NCBI GenBank assembly: GCA_900313855.1
Contig: OMSZ01000301.1
Coordinates: 1-15,431 of the forward strand
Direction of reading: 5' to 3'
Length of the DNA: 15,431 nt
Source of the DNA: an uncultured Eubacteriales bacterium
GTDB lineage: Bacteria; Bacillota; Clostridia; Lachnospirales; Lachnospiraceae
Part shown: in pieces, positions 7,868 through 14,250 of the stretch
How the letters are laid out: each line of letters begins with the position of its first letter
Position numbering within the stretch: position 1 is the first letter of the stretch
Program-made: the position numbers and the translations under genes
The notes under the pieces: model-generated
What the model saw: only the letters and a program-made list of their open reading frames with translations
Database searches by the model: none
What the model was told of the DNA's origin: nothing

Positions 7868-8800
7868 ATGAAACATATGATTAATTTTGACAACTTCACG
7901 AAGGAGGAGTTGAACGCAATATTAGATCTTGCTTACGATATGAAAAAGTCTCCGGACAAATACAGTGAGGCGTTAAAGGGCAAGAAGCTTTACACTTTGT
8001 TTGAAAAGACATCAACAAGAACATTTCTCTCATTTACGACCGGAATAACCGAGCTTGGCGGAACATATTATAACCAGCTCTGGGAGGCTTCCAATTTCGT
8101 TCTCGGAGATCAGGTGTCTGAGCTTAAATATGTGTGCAGGAATGTTGATATAATTATGGCGAGACTTATCAAGAATGATACAGTCAACAAATTCTGCGAA
8201 TATTCTACCGTACCGTTTATCAACGGATGTGATTCTACTTATCATCCATGCCAGATATTAGCGGATGCGTTGACACTTAAGGAACATTTCGGTGGACTTA
8301 ATGTTAAGATGCTATACATAGGAGCTAAGAACAATGTATTTAATTCTCTGGTTGAGTTCTTTGCTAAGATGGGTGAAGGAACCATTTACGGACTTACACC
8401 GCTTGTTAACGAGACGGGTGTTGATAAAGAGTTTTATGAGAAGGCTAAGGCTTCCGGATACTATGTTGAATTAGATCCGACAATGTCTATGGAGGAGGCT
8501 AAGAAATATGTTTCCGATATGGATGTGCTTTATACTGATACATGGGTTGATATGGAGTTCTTCAATAATCCGGCTTATCAGAAGCAGAAGGAGGAGACTC
8601 TTGCCAAGATGATGCCGTACCAGATCAATAAAGAATTGTTAGAGGGCAGCAAGGCAAAGGTAATGCACGATATGCCGATGCATATAGGCTATGAGATCAG
8701 TCAGGAAGTGGTTGATGATAACCTTGAATTTATTTTAGACCAGGCAGAGAACAGACGCCATGCCGAGAAAGCGGTAATGGTAACATTGCTTAACAGTTGA
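7868..8800 (+). CDS. Ornithine/aspartate-carbamoyltransferase-family enzyme, substrate uncertain
   Basis: The family moves the carbamoyl group of carbamoyl phosphate to an amine. This 310-residue protein keeps the carbamoyl-phosphate site: STRT (49-52) in FEKTSTRTFLSF and HPCQ (126-129) in HPCQILAD, both closer to ornithine (OTC) than aspartate enzymes. It also keeps the OTC-like NNVFNS (155-160). The second-substrate loops differ: the usual DxWxSMG reads DTWVDME (224-230), and the usual HCLP reads HDMP (267-270), losing the cysteine that contacts ornithine. The usual arginine after STRT is F53. It may therefore use an amine other than ornithine, or be a divergent OTC; I give no gene symbol. 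The ATG at 7868 with AGGAAAGG 10 bases before it is preferred to an upstream TTG (7829) that falls in the leader hairpin. A promoter with a dyad precedes it and a strong terminator follows. No arginine biosynthesis or deiminase genes are nearby, but pyrBI is. Confidence 0.85.
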   Translation: MKHMINFDNFTKEELNAILDLAYDMKKSPDKYSEALKGKKLYTLFEKTSTRTFLSFTTGITELGGTYYNQLWEASNFVLGDQVSELKYVCRNVDIIMARLIKNDTVNKFCEYSTVPFINGCDSTYHPCQILADALTLKEHFGGLNVKMLYIGAKNNVFNSLVEFFAKMGEGTIYGLTPLVNETGVDKEFYEKAKASGYYVELDPTMSMEEAKKYVSDMDVLYTDTWVDMEFFNNPAYQKQKEETLAKMMPYQINKELLEGSKAKVMHDMPMHIGYEISQEVVDDNLEFILDQAENRRHAEKAVMVTLLNS

Positions 8801-8812
8801 TTATCGATCCTG

Positions 8813-8853
8813 TCAGAGTTGTGGATTCACAGCTCTGATGGGATTTTCTTTTG
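8813..8853 (+). terminator. Intrinsic terminator of the carbamoyltransferase-like gene
   Basis: TCAGAGTTGTG (8813-8823) pairs along all 11 positions (one G-U) with CACAGCTCTGA (8828-8838) around the loop GATT. A T-rich tract follows, with a further T6 run at 8859-8864. It begins 12 bases after the stop codon. It also covers the ATG at 8838, which argues against that ATG as the start of the next gene. Confidence 0.88.
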
Positions 8854-8885
8854 TGTGGTTTTTTGTCGATGGTCTTGGAAGAAGT

Positions 8886-8914
8886 AAGCCGGATGTATAT
8901 ATCCGCTTAAGGAG
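8886..8914 (+). promoter_or_regulatory. Hairpin abutting the ribosome binding site of the membrane protein gene
   Basis: AAG(C)CGGAT (8886-8894) pairs with ATCCGCTT (8901-8908) around GTATAT, with one bulged C. The Shine-Dalgarno AAGGAG (8909-8914) starts at the next base, 7 bases before the TTG start at 8922. Such a placement could modulate initiation (inference). TTGGAA (8875) and TATATC (8898) at 17-base spacing form a weak promoter overlapping it. Confidence 0.35.
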
Positions 8915-8921
8915 TGATGGT

Positions 8922-9404
8922 TTGAAGACAGATGTTATATTAAATGCGCTTGCGATAATATTGTTTTTAGGGTTTGGCGTGGCGTGTATAATAGCATTTT
9001 CCACGTTAGACAAGCAGAAGGACATAACGATCGGAAGCCGTTACGGCCGGCAGATAGGACCGATGGAGATACTTTATGTGAATGCCGCCCTGATCATGGT
9101 AGCATTTACACTGTATGCGCATAGCTATCGCTTTGTACCGGCGCTTATCGCCTTTGTGCTGCTGGTATTTGAAAACAGCAGGATGCAGAGTGGAATAAGT
9201 CCGCTTGGAGTATTCATAGGTACAAGCCTGTTTGAGTGGAATAAGCTTGAAGGATACAGGATAATTAATGATAAGATAAGCACGGTTCAGATAAGGGTAT
9301 ATGTTAATGGCCGGCAGTATATTCTAAGGTGTGACAAGGATAAAAGGCGTGATGCTGAGCATTTATTTATTGAGCACGGAGTGGTGCTTATGAAGGATGA
9401 ATGA
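8922..9404 (+). CDS. Small membrane protein, DUF5673-like, function unknown
   Basis: The 160-residue protein has three hydrophobic segments (about 7-27, 51-67 and 70-85). A soluble C-terminal part follows, with FEWNKLEGYRI (104-114) and an IRVYVNGRQYILRC strand pair, which looks like the PH-like DUF5673 tail of small Firmicutes membrane proteins. The assignment rests on pattern only. I chose TTG 8922 because AAGGAG lies 7 bases before it and the predicted N-terminus then begins with a membrane helix. An in-frame ATG at 8838 lies in the upstream terminator and would add 28 residues. The gene sits 41 bases upstream of pyrB with no terminator between, so it is probably cotranscribed with pyrBI, but no link to pyrimidine synthesis can be shown. 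Confidence 0.65.
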   Translation: MKTDVILNALAIILFLGFGVACIIAFSTLDKQKDITIGSRYGRQIGPMEILYVNAALIMVAFTLYAHSYRFVPALIAFVLLVFENSRMQSGISPLGVFIGTSLFEWNKLEGYRIINDKISTVQIRVYVNGRQYILRCDKDKRRDAEHLFIEHGVVLMKDE

Positions 9405-9445
9405 TAAATGATAATATAGATCAATGTGATTAAGGAGGAAGGAAA

Positions 9446-10375
9446 ATGAGACATTTGATTGATCCGATGGACTTAAGTGTGGAGGAGATAGACGGGCTGC
9501 TTAAGCTGGCAGATGATATAATAGCATCTCCCGATAAGTATGCCAACGCCTGCGCGCGCAAGAAGCTCGCGACTCTTTTCTTTGAGCCGAGTACAAGAAC
9601 CAGGTTAAGCTTTGAGGCGGCAATGCTGGAATTGGGTGGCAGCGTCTTAGGTTTTTCTTCCGCGGATTCTTCTTCTGCGACTAAGGGCGAGAGCGTTGCG
9701 GATACCGTTAAGGTCGTATCCTGTTATGCGGATATAATTGCGATGCGCCATCCCAAAGAGGGTGCACCGTGTCTTGCCTCAATGAAGTCGGATTCACCGA
9801 TAATAAATGCGGGTGACGGAGGACATAATCATCCGACACAAACGCTTACGGATATACTGACTATATGGAGAGAAAAGGGAAGACTTACCGATATGACGAT
9901 CGGCTGCTGCGGTGACCTGAAATTCGGACGAACAGTACATTCGCTTATCAAAGCCATGTCAAGATATGCCAATATCCGATTCATTCTTATCTCACCGGAG
10001 GAGTTGGAGATCCCTGATTATCTGAAGGAGGAGGTCTTTGGTGAGGGAGGTCTTGAATATATCAAGGCAAGAAAATTAGATGATGTTATCGATCAGTTGG
10101 ATGTTCTTTATATGACCAGAGTTCAGAGAGAACGCTTCTTCAATGAAGCGGACTATATCCGTTTGAAAGATACTTATATTCTTGACATGAAGAAATTAAA
10201 GCATGCCAAAAAGGATCTGAGCATACTTCATCCGCTTCCGAGAGTAAACGAGATCTCAGTTGAGGTTGATGATGATCCGAGAGCCTGCTATTTTAGACAG
10301 GCACTGAATGGAAAATATATCAGAATGGCATTGATTCTTACAATGCTTGGTCTTGCGAAAGGAGAGATGAACTGA
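9446..10375 (+). CDS. pyrB: Aspartate carbamoyltransferase catalytic chain
   Basis: PyrB joins carbamoyl phosphate and aspartate to N-carbamoyl-aspartate, the committed step of de novo pyrimidine synthesis in the cytosol. The 309-residue product has the full set of active-site motifs: [13 protein letters not shown] with S49-R53; the SSSATKGES loop (about 75-83) carrying the lysine (K80) supplied across the trimer interface; HPTQ (129-132); and HPLPR (262-266), which binds aspartate. These contrast with the altered loops of the carbamoyltransferase-like protein upstream. AAGGAGGA precedes the ATG. The stop overlaps the pyrI start by one base (TGATG), which points to translational coupling. No PyrR-binding attenuator is seen in the short 41-base space upstream, so transcription probably enters from the membrane-protein gene. 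Confidence 0.97.
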   Translation: MRHLIDPMDLSVEEIDGLLKLADDIIASPDKYANACARKKLATLFFEPSTRTRLSFEAAMLELGGSVLGFSSADSSSATKGESVADTVKVVSCYADIIAMRHPKEGAPCLASMKSDSPIINAGDGGHNHPTQTLTDILTIWREKGRLTDMTIGCCGDLKFGRTVHSLIKAMSRYANIRFILISPEELEIPDYLKEEVFGEGGLEYIKARKLDDVIDQLDVLYMTRVQRERFFNEADYIRLKDTYILDMKKLKHAKKDLSILHPLPRVNEISVEVDDDPRACYFRQALNGKYIRMALILTMLGLAKGEMN

Positions 10376-10812
10376 TGAATATTGACAGTATACAGAATGG
10401 AATAGTATTAGATCATATTACTGCCGGAAAGGCAATGCTGGTATACAAATACCTCAAATTAGACGAGTTGGATTGTTCGGTGGCTATTATAAAAAATGCT
10501 ACAAGCCGCAAGATGGGACGCAAGGATATTCTTAAGATCGATCATCCGGATTACGATATTAATCTTGATATTCTGGGATATGTGGATCCGGGTATTTCCG
10601 TAAGTATAATAAAAGACGGTAACACAATTGAGAAAAAGAAGGTTGATCTTCCTGATAAGATAGTAAATGTGGTTAAGTGCAAAAATCCGAGATGTATAAC
10701 AACTACTGAGCAGGGTATTAAGCAGATATTCAAACTAACAGACAGGGAAAAGAGAATTTACCGCTGTATTTACTGTGAGGCTGAAAATCAGGGCGAGGTC
10801 ATTCACTGGTAG
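10375..10812 (+). CDS. pyrI: Aspartate carbamoyltransferase regulatory chain
   Basis: PyrI dimers bind nucleotides (CTP and ATP in the enterobacterial enzyme) and attach to PyrB trimers through a zinc domain, giving an allosteric complex. The 145-residue product has the expected N-terminal nucleotide-binding part, including LVYKYLKLDE (22-31) and the MGRKDILKI segment (47-55). The zinc site is C102, C107, C131 and C134, with exactly the C-X4-C-X23-C-X2-C spacing of the E. coli chain. The start overlaps the pyrB stop by one base, and AAAGGAGAG inside the pyrB end serves as ribosome binding site. The intact zinc site and fixed gene pair suggest a PyrB-PyrI holoenzyme rather than free PyrB. No convincing terminator follows. 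Confidence 0.96.
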   Translation: MNIDSIQNGIVLDHITAGKAMLVYKYLKLDELDCSVAIIKNATSRKMGRKDILKIDHPDYDINLDILGYVDPGISVSIIKDGNTIEKKKVDLPDKIVNVVKCKNPRCITTTEQGIKQIFKLTDREKRIYRCIYCEAENQGEVIHW

Positions 10813-10905
10813 GAAGCATGGCAAAGTGATAGAATATAACAATTACATAATATGTAAATAATCTTAAGTTTTTCTTAATAATTTTTGGTGATTATTTAAA
10901 AAAGA

Positions 10906-10933
10906 TTTACAAATCAATGAAAAATGGTATAAT
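10906..10933 (+). promoter_or_regulatory. Sigma-A promoter of murA
   Basis: TTTACA (10906-10911), a 16-base spacer and a perfect TATAAT (10928-10933) with extended -10 TG (10925-10926). The surrounding AT-rich stretch (10840-10925) could act as an UP-like region. It lies in the 178-base gap after pyrI, where no terminator is visible. Confidence 0.8.
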
Positions 10934-10987
10934 ACCCATAGTTATGTCCATTTATAAGGGCCGACTTTAACCATTTTAAGAGGTGCA

Positions 10988-12292
10988 ATGATGGAACAAT
11001 ATGTTATTAAGGGTGGTAATCCCTTGGTGGGAGAGGTTACCATCGCAGGAGCTAAAAATGCAGCCTTAGGAATATTGGCTGCTGCGATCATGACTGATGA
11101 AGAGGTTGTGGTTGAGAACGTTCCGAATGTCAGAGATACAAGAGTGCTTTTGCAGGCAATTGAAGGAATTGGCGCAAGAGTTAATTTTATAGATGAACAC
11201 ACGGTAAGGATCTGCGGAGGAACTATCAATCCTCTGGCGGATAATTGTGTTGACAATGAATTTATACGTAAGATCCGTGCTTCCTATTATTTGCTTGGCG
11301 CGCTGCTTGGCAAATATAAGAAGTCTTCTGTTGCGTTGCCGGGTGGATGTAATATAGGAAGCCGCCCTATCGATCTTCATATCAAGGGCTTCAAGGCGTT
11401 AGGCGCAAAGGTCAATATTCACAGCAGCATGATACATACGGAGGCTGAACATCTTGTCGGTAATCATATATATATGGATCAGGTTTCTGTCGGAGCAACG
11501 ATCAACGTTATGATGGCAGCAGCGCTTGCAGAGGGCAAGACTGTTATTGAGAATGCTGCAAAGGAGCCGCATATAGTTGATGTTGCCAACTTCCTTAACA
11601 GTATGGGAGCTAATATCAAGGGCGCAGGTACTGATGTGATAAGAATCCGCGGAGTTGAGAAGCTTAAGGGTACAGAGTATTCTATCATACCTGACCAGAT
11701 CGAAGCGGGAACATTTATGGTTGCAGCTGCAGCGACAAAGGGTGATATTAATATAAAGAATGTTATCCCTAAGCATTTGGAAGCAATTTCATCAAAGCTT
11801 AAGGAAATCGGTGCTGTTGTAATGGAATATGATGATGCGGTAAGAGTAGTAAGCAATCACAGATTAGGTTCAACTAATATCAAGACGCTGCCTTATCCCG
11901 GATTTCCTACGGATATGCAGCCACAGATGGCGGTTGTGCTGGCACTTTCGGAGGGTACTTCAATTATCACCGAGAGCATTTTTGAGAACAGATTCAAATA
12001 TGTAGACGAACTTTTCCGTATGGGTGGACGGATTAAGGTCGAGAGTAATACAGCTATTATTGATGGAGTAGAACATTTTACGGGAGCTGATGTTGTGGCG
12101 CCTGATCTTCGGGCCGGCGCAGCGCTTGTAATAGCAGGACTTGTTGCTGATGGTTTTACCGTGGTTGAAGATATCAAATATATTCAGCGCGGCTACGAGT
12201 CTTTTGATGAAAAGCTCCGCAACCTCGGCGGACAGATTGAGATCGTCGAGACAGATAAAGATATTCAGAAATTCAAACTTAAAGTTGGTTGA
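10988..12292 (+). CDS. murA: UDP-N-acetylglucosamine 1-carboxyvinyltransferase
   Basis: MurA transfers enolpyruvate from phosphoenolpyruvate to UDP-GlcNAc, the first committed step of peptidoglycan precursor synthesis, in the cytosol. Two ATG codons are adjacent (10988 and 10991). The second lies at a better distance (7 bases) from the AGAGG site and gives MEQYVIKGG, as in relatives, for 433 residues. Counting from it: AGAKNAAL with K22-N23; PGGCNIGSRPIDLH with the catalytic cysteine C120, the fosfomycin target, so the enzyme is not of the Cys-to-Asp resistant type; and FPTDMQPQ with D308, the general base. Family length is normal. It has its own strong promoter. Its end is marked only by a wobble-rich hairpin (12360-12397) that may belong to the next gene's leader. 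Confidence 0.98.
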   Translation: MMEQYVIKGGNPLVGEVTIAGAKNAALGILAAAIMTDEEVVVENVPNVRDTRVLLQAIEGIGARVNFIDEHTVRICGGTINPLADNCVDNEFIRKIRASYYLLGALLGKYKKSSVALPGGCNIGSRPIDLHIKGFKALGAKVNIHSSMIHTEAEHLVGNHIYMDQVSVGATINVMMAAALAEGKTVIENAAKEPHIVDVANFLNSMGANIKGAGTDVIRIRGVEKLKGTEYSIIPDQIEAGTFMVAAAATKGDINIKNVIPKHLEAISSKLKEIGAVVMEYDDAVRVVSNHRLGSTNIKTLPYPGFPTDMQPQMAVVLALSEGTSIITESIFENRFKYVDELFRMGGRIKVESNTAIIDGVEHFTGADVVAPDLRAGAALVIAGLVADGFTVVEDIKYIQRGYESFDEKLRNLGGQIEIVETDKDIQKFKLKVG

Positions 12293-12323
12293 TATAATTC
12301 CTTTCCGTCAGGGTTCCCCAGCC

Positions 12324-12351
12324 TTGACATCATTACAATCTTTTCTATTTT
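12324..12351 (+). promoter_or_regulatory. Candidate promoter of the orphan response regulator
   Basis: A perfect -35 TTGACA (12324-12329) and TATTTT (12346-12351), spacer 16. Transcription would start near 12358, directly at the hairpin described next, giving a leader of about 185 bases before the coding start. Confidence 0.5.
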
Positions 12352-12359
12352 GCTATGAG

Positions 12360-12412
12360 TAAGCAGGTTCTTTATGGCTTATCAGCCGGTTTGCTTATTT
12401 ATACGTTTCTTT
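12360..12412 (+). terminator. Weak terminator of murA or leader hairpin of the regulator gene
   Basis: TAAGCAGGTT (12360-12369) pairs with GGTTTGCTTA (12388-12397), four of the ten pairs being G-U, with an inner GGCT/AGCC stem (12378-12387). The following sequence is only moderately T-rich (TTTATACGTTTCTTT). It may end murA transcripts, or act in the leader that begins at the promoter just upstream. Confidence 0.4.
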
Positions 12413-12494
12413 AGTGCAGTTATTATTATCTGTGTTTTTTTCTGAAATGAAACGTGTTTTTAAGATGTTTATTTCTTAAAGCATAGCAGTCAAT

Positions 12495-12509
12495 GAACCG
12501 GGTCGGTTC
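12495..12509. promoter_or_regulatory. Perfect inverted repeat before the response regulator gene
   Basis: GAACCG-GGT-CGGTTC is a perfect 6-3-6 dyad 22 bases before the AGGAGG ribosome binding site. It is GC-rich in an AT-rich leader. It could be an operator, perhaps for autoregulation, or an RNA hairpin near the translation start. The role is inferred. Confidence 0.4.
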
Positions 12510-12542
12510 GAATTATCAATAATAATATTAGAGGAGGTTGGA

Positions 12543-13223
12543 GTGTTGATTGAAATACTCGTAGTTTACGATTCAGAATGGAAGGAATGTCATTTTCAGG
12601 ATTATTTGCAGATAAGCGGATATAAAGTTACTCTGGTTAATATTAATAGTGATGAGGATTTTGACAGCTTGGTTTTTCACAAAGATGTAGTAATTATCTT
12701 GTGCCGGGATGCCGGTCTGTATTTTGATATATGCAGAGAGTATCGTAGATATACAGATGTACCGATAATGGTCATCAGCGAAAGCAATGATGAGTGGACA
12801 AAGATCAAAATGTTTCAGTCAGGCGTTGATGATTATATTTCAGAACCTTATCAGGAAATGGCGCTTATAGCAAGAATTCAGGCCAGATGTGAACAATACC
12901 GGAGACTTACCAGTTATTTCGGTTGCGTAAAAACTGATGATATTGTCATTGAAGCAATTTACAGAAGAGTATACCGACATAATCAGGAGGTGTTCCTGAC
13001 TATGAAGGAATTTAATGTTTTGTTTTATCTTGCCCAAAGAAAAAGCATCGTGGTTACCAAGGAAGAATTATACAAGGAAGTATGGAATCAGAATGTTGTC
13101 GATAATTATTCCGAAACAGTTACCACATATATTATGCGATTGCGCCAGAAGATAGAGGATGATCCGGATAACCCAAAACATATTGAAACTGTTTGGGGAG
13201 TTGGTTATCGCTTTGTCGGATAA
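12543..13223 (+). CDS. Orphan OmpR-type regulator with degenerate receiver domain
   Basis: The 226-residue protein has the two-domain plan of an OmpR/PhoB response regulator. The C-terminal winged helix (about 130-226) is intact, with FLTMKEFNVLFYLAQ, TVTTYIMRLRQKIEDDP and the final VWGVGYRFVG. The receiver domain (1-120) keeps its fold, but the chemistry is lost. The acidic pair reads Y9-D10. At the end of strand 3 (VVIILCRD) the phospho-acceptor position falls on L53, with D56 out of register. The conserved Thr/Ser is kept (S79), and the conserved lysine is E101 in DYISEPY. It therefore probably acts without phosphorylation, as known for atypical regulators. No histidine kinase gene is adjacent. 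The start is GTG 12543 or TTG 12546, both served by AGGAGG at 12532-12537; the second has the more usual spacing. Its targets are unknown; the dyad upstream suggests self-control. Confidence 0.88.
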   Translation: MLIEILVVYDSEWKECHFQDYLQISGYKVTLVNINSDEDFDSLVFHKDVVIILCRDAGLYFDICREYRRYTDVPIMVISESNDEWTKIKMFQSGVDDYISEPYQEMALIARIQARCEQYRRLTSYFGCVKTDDIVIEAIYRRVYRHNQEVFLTMKEFNVLFYLAQRKSIVVTKEELYKEVWNQNVVDNYSETVTTYIMRLRQKIEDDPDNPKHIETVWGVGYRFVG

Positions 13224-13277
13224 ATAATGGTTTAAAGACACATAATGTCAGGCGGCGTGATAATATTTATGGTGGGT

Positions 13278-13295
13278 GACAAAAATGCTTTTGTC
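13278..13295. other. Small perfect hairpin before the pseudouridine synthase gene
   Basis: GACAAAA-ATGC-TTTTGTC is a perfect 7-base stem in the 120-base gap after the regulator gene. The sequence after it (GTTTAATATAG) lacks a T-run, so it is at best a weak terminator. It may be an operator or leader hairpin. Confidence 0.3.
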
Positions 13296-13343
13296 GTTTA
13301 ATATAGAAACATGTAGGTTTGCACCGTGAGGAGAGAATGAAAT

Positions 13344-14045
13344 ATGAAAATTGAGATAATGTATGAGGATAATGATATAATTGTATGTGTAAAGCCTTAT
13401 GGAATACCGGTGCAGGGAGATAAAAGCCGTGACACGGATCTGCTCACCTTTCTCAAAAACCATATTTTTGAAAATGAGAAATTAGAGGAAGAGCCTTATC
13501 TTGCAATGGTTCACAGACTTGACAGACCGGTAGGCGGAGTTATGGTATTTGCCAAAAATAAGGAGGCGGCAGCTAATCTCTCTGATCAGGTGCAGGATGG
13601 TACGATGATCAAATATTATCAGGCGGTTTTGACCGGAGAACTGCCAAACGAATACGGAACCTTAACGGATTATCTTCTAAAGGATGGAAAGACCAATACT
13701 ACAAGGGTTGTCGACGCAAAAACCAAGGGAGCTAAGAAAGCTGAACTTGATTATGAGGTGTTGGACGTTTTTGAGACAGATAAAGGAATTCTAACCTATG
13801 TACTAATACAGCTGATAACCGGAAGACATCACCAGATACGTGTTCAGATGGCACAAAGAGGAGCCGGCATTTACGGAGATACTAAGTATAATCCGGCATT
13901 TATGAAGACAAAGAAGAAGTATCAACAGATGGCATTGTACGCTACCAGGCTTGAGTTTGAGCATCCGTCAACAGGTGAGCATCTGGTATTTAAGAAGGAG
14001 CCGGAGGGAGATGCCTTTGATGTAATTGAATTAGAGGAATTCTGA
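13344..14045 (+). CDS. RluA-family pseudouridine synthase
   Basis: Members convert specific uridines in rRNA or tRNA to pseudouridine. The 233-residue protein begins directly with the catalytic domain (MYEDNDIIVCVKPYGIPVQ) and lacks the N-terminal S4 RNA-binding domain of RluC/RluD types. The catalytic motif is HRLDRPVGG (57-65), with D60 the expected nucleophile. The usual T-S-G after HRLD is replaced by V-G-G, a tolerated variant. GRHHQIRVQM and GDTKY, typical of the family, follow. Target uridines cannot be predicted. GAGGAG lies about 10 bases before the ATG. It is preceded by the orphan regulator and followed by a hairpin terminator. No function linking it to either neighbour is evident. 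Confidence 0.93.
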   Translation: MKIEIMYEDNDIIVCVKPYGIPVQGDKSRDTDLLTFLKNHIFENEKLEEEPYLAMVHRLDRPVGGVMVFAKNKEAAANLSDQVQDGTMIKYYQAVLTGELPNEYGTLTDYLLKDGKTNTTRVVDAKTKGAKKAELDYEVLDVFETDKGILTYVLIQLITGRHHQIRVQMAQRGAGIYGDTKYNPAFMKTKKKYQQMALYATRLEFEHPSTGEHLVFKKEPEGDAFDVIELEEF

Positions 14046-14057
14046 TTCAAGAAACTA

Positions 14058-14086
14058 TTGAAAGTTTGCTATGAAAATGCTAGAAT
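14058..14086 (+). promoter_or_regulatory. Sigma-A promoter of proS
   Basis: TTGAAA (14058-14063), exactly 17 bases, then TAGAAT (14081-14086) with extended -10 TG (14078-14079). It begins 12 bases after the previous stop codon. Initiation near 14093 would make the next hairpin (14094-14130) the 5' end of a leader of about 158 bases. Confidence 0.7.
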
Positions 14087-14093
14087 TCTAGGG

Positions 14094-14138
14094 CAGGAAA
14101 TCTAATCTGTTTATCAGATCGGATTTTCTGTCTTTGTG
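14094..14138 (+). terminator. Terminator after the pseudouridine synthase gene, or 5' hairpin of the proS leader
   Basis: CAGGAAATC (14094-14102) pairs with GATTTTCTG (14122-14130), with one G-U. An inner ATCTG/CAGAT stem (14105-14119) has the loop TTTAT. The tail TCTTTGTG is a poor T-run. It fits a moderate terminator for the upstream gene, yet it lies at the predicted start of the proS transcript and might instead act as an attenuator. Confidence 0.6.
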
Positions 14139-14161
14139 CTATTGTTAAAGTTATTTAATTC

Positions 14162-14243
14162 AGTCGAAGAAATTCCCCAACTCTAAGCTATATCTAAAGT
14201 TGGGGTTATAAGAAACCCGACTCAGTCGGAAGCTTTAAAGGAG
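14162..14243 (+). promoter_or_regulatory. proS leader with mutually exclusive hairpins
   Basis: Four segments can pair in competing ways. A CCCCAACT (14175-14182) pairs with B AGTTGGGG (14198-14205). B GGGTT (14203-14207) pairs with C AACCC (14214-14218). C CCGACT (14217-14222) pairs with D AGTCGG (14224-14229), 7 bases before the ribosome binding site AAAGGAG (14237-14243). An outer AGTCG (14162-14166) can also pair with CGACT (14218-14222). No T-box consensus (GGTGGNACCGCG-like) is present. A regulatory switch is an inference from complementarity alone. Confidence 0.4.
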
Positions 14244-14250
14244 AAAAGAG

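Noticed and set aside
8838..8921. Upstream ATG for the membrane protein gene
   Set aside because: It lies in the stem of the preceding terminator and lacks a ribosome binding site; the TTG at 8922 has an ideal one.
9405..9445. PyrR-type attenuator before pyrB
   Set aside because: The 41-base space has no terminator/antiterminator pair and no recognisable PyrR-binding loop.
10813..10905. Terminator after pyrI
   Set aside because: Only weak AT-only stems such as AATAAT/ATTATT are present, with no GC-rich stem followed by a T-run.
14088..14250. T-box riboswitch before proS
   Set aside because: The leader is short for a T-box and the conserved T-box sequence pairing with the tRNA acceptor end is absent.
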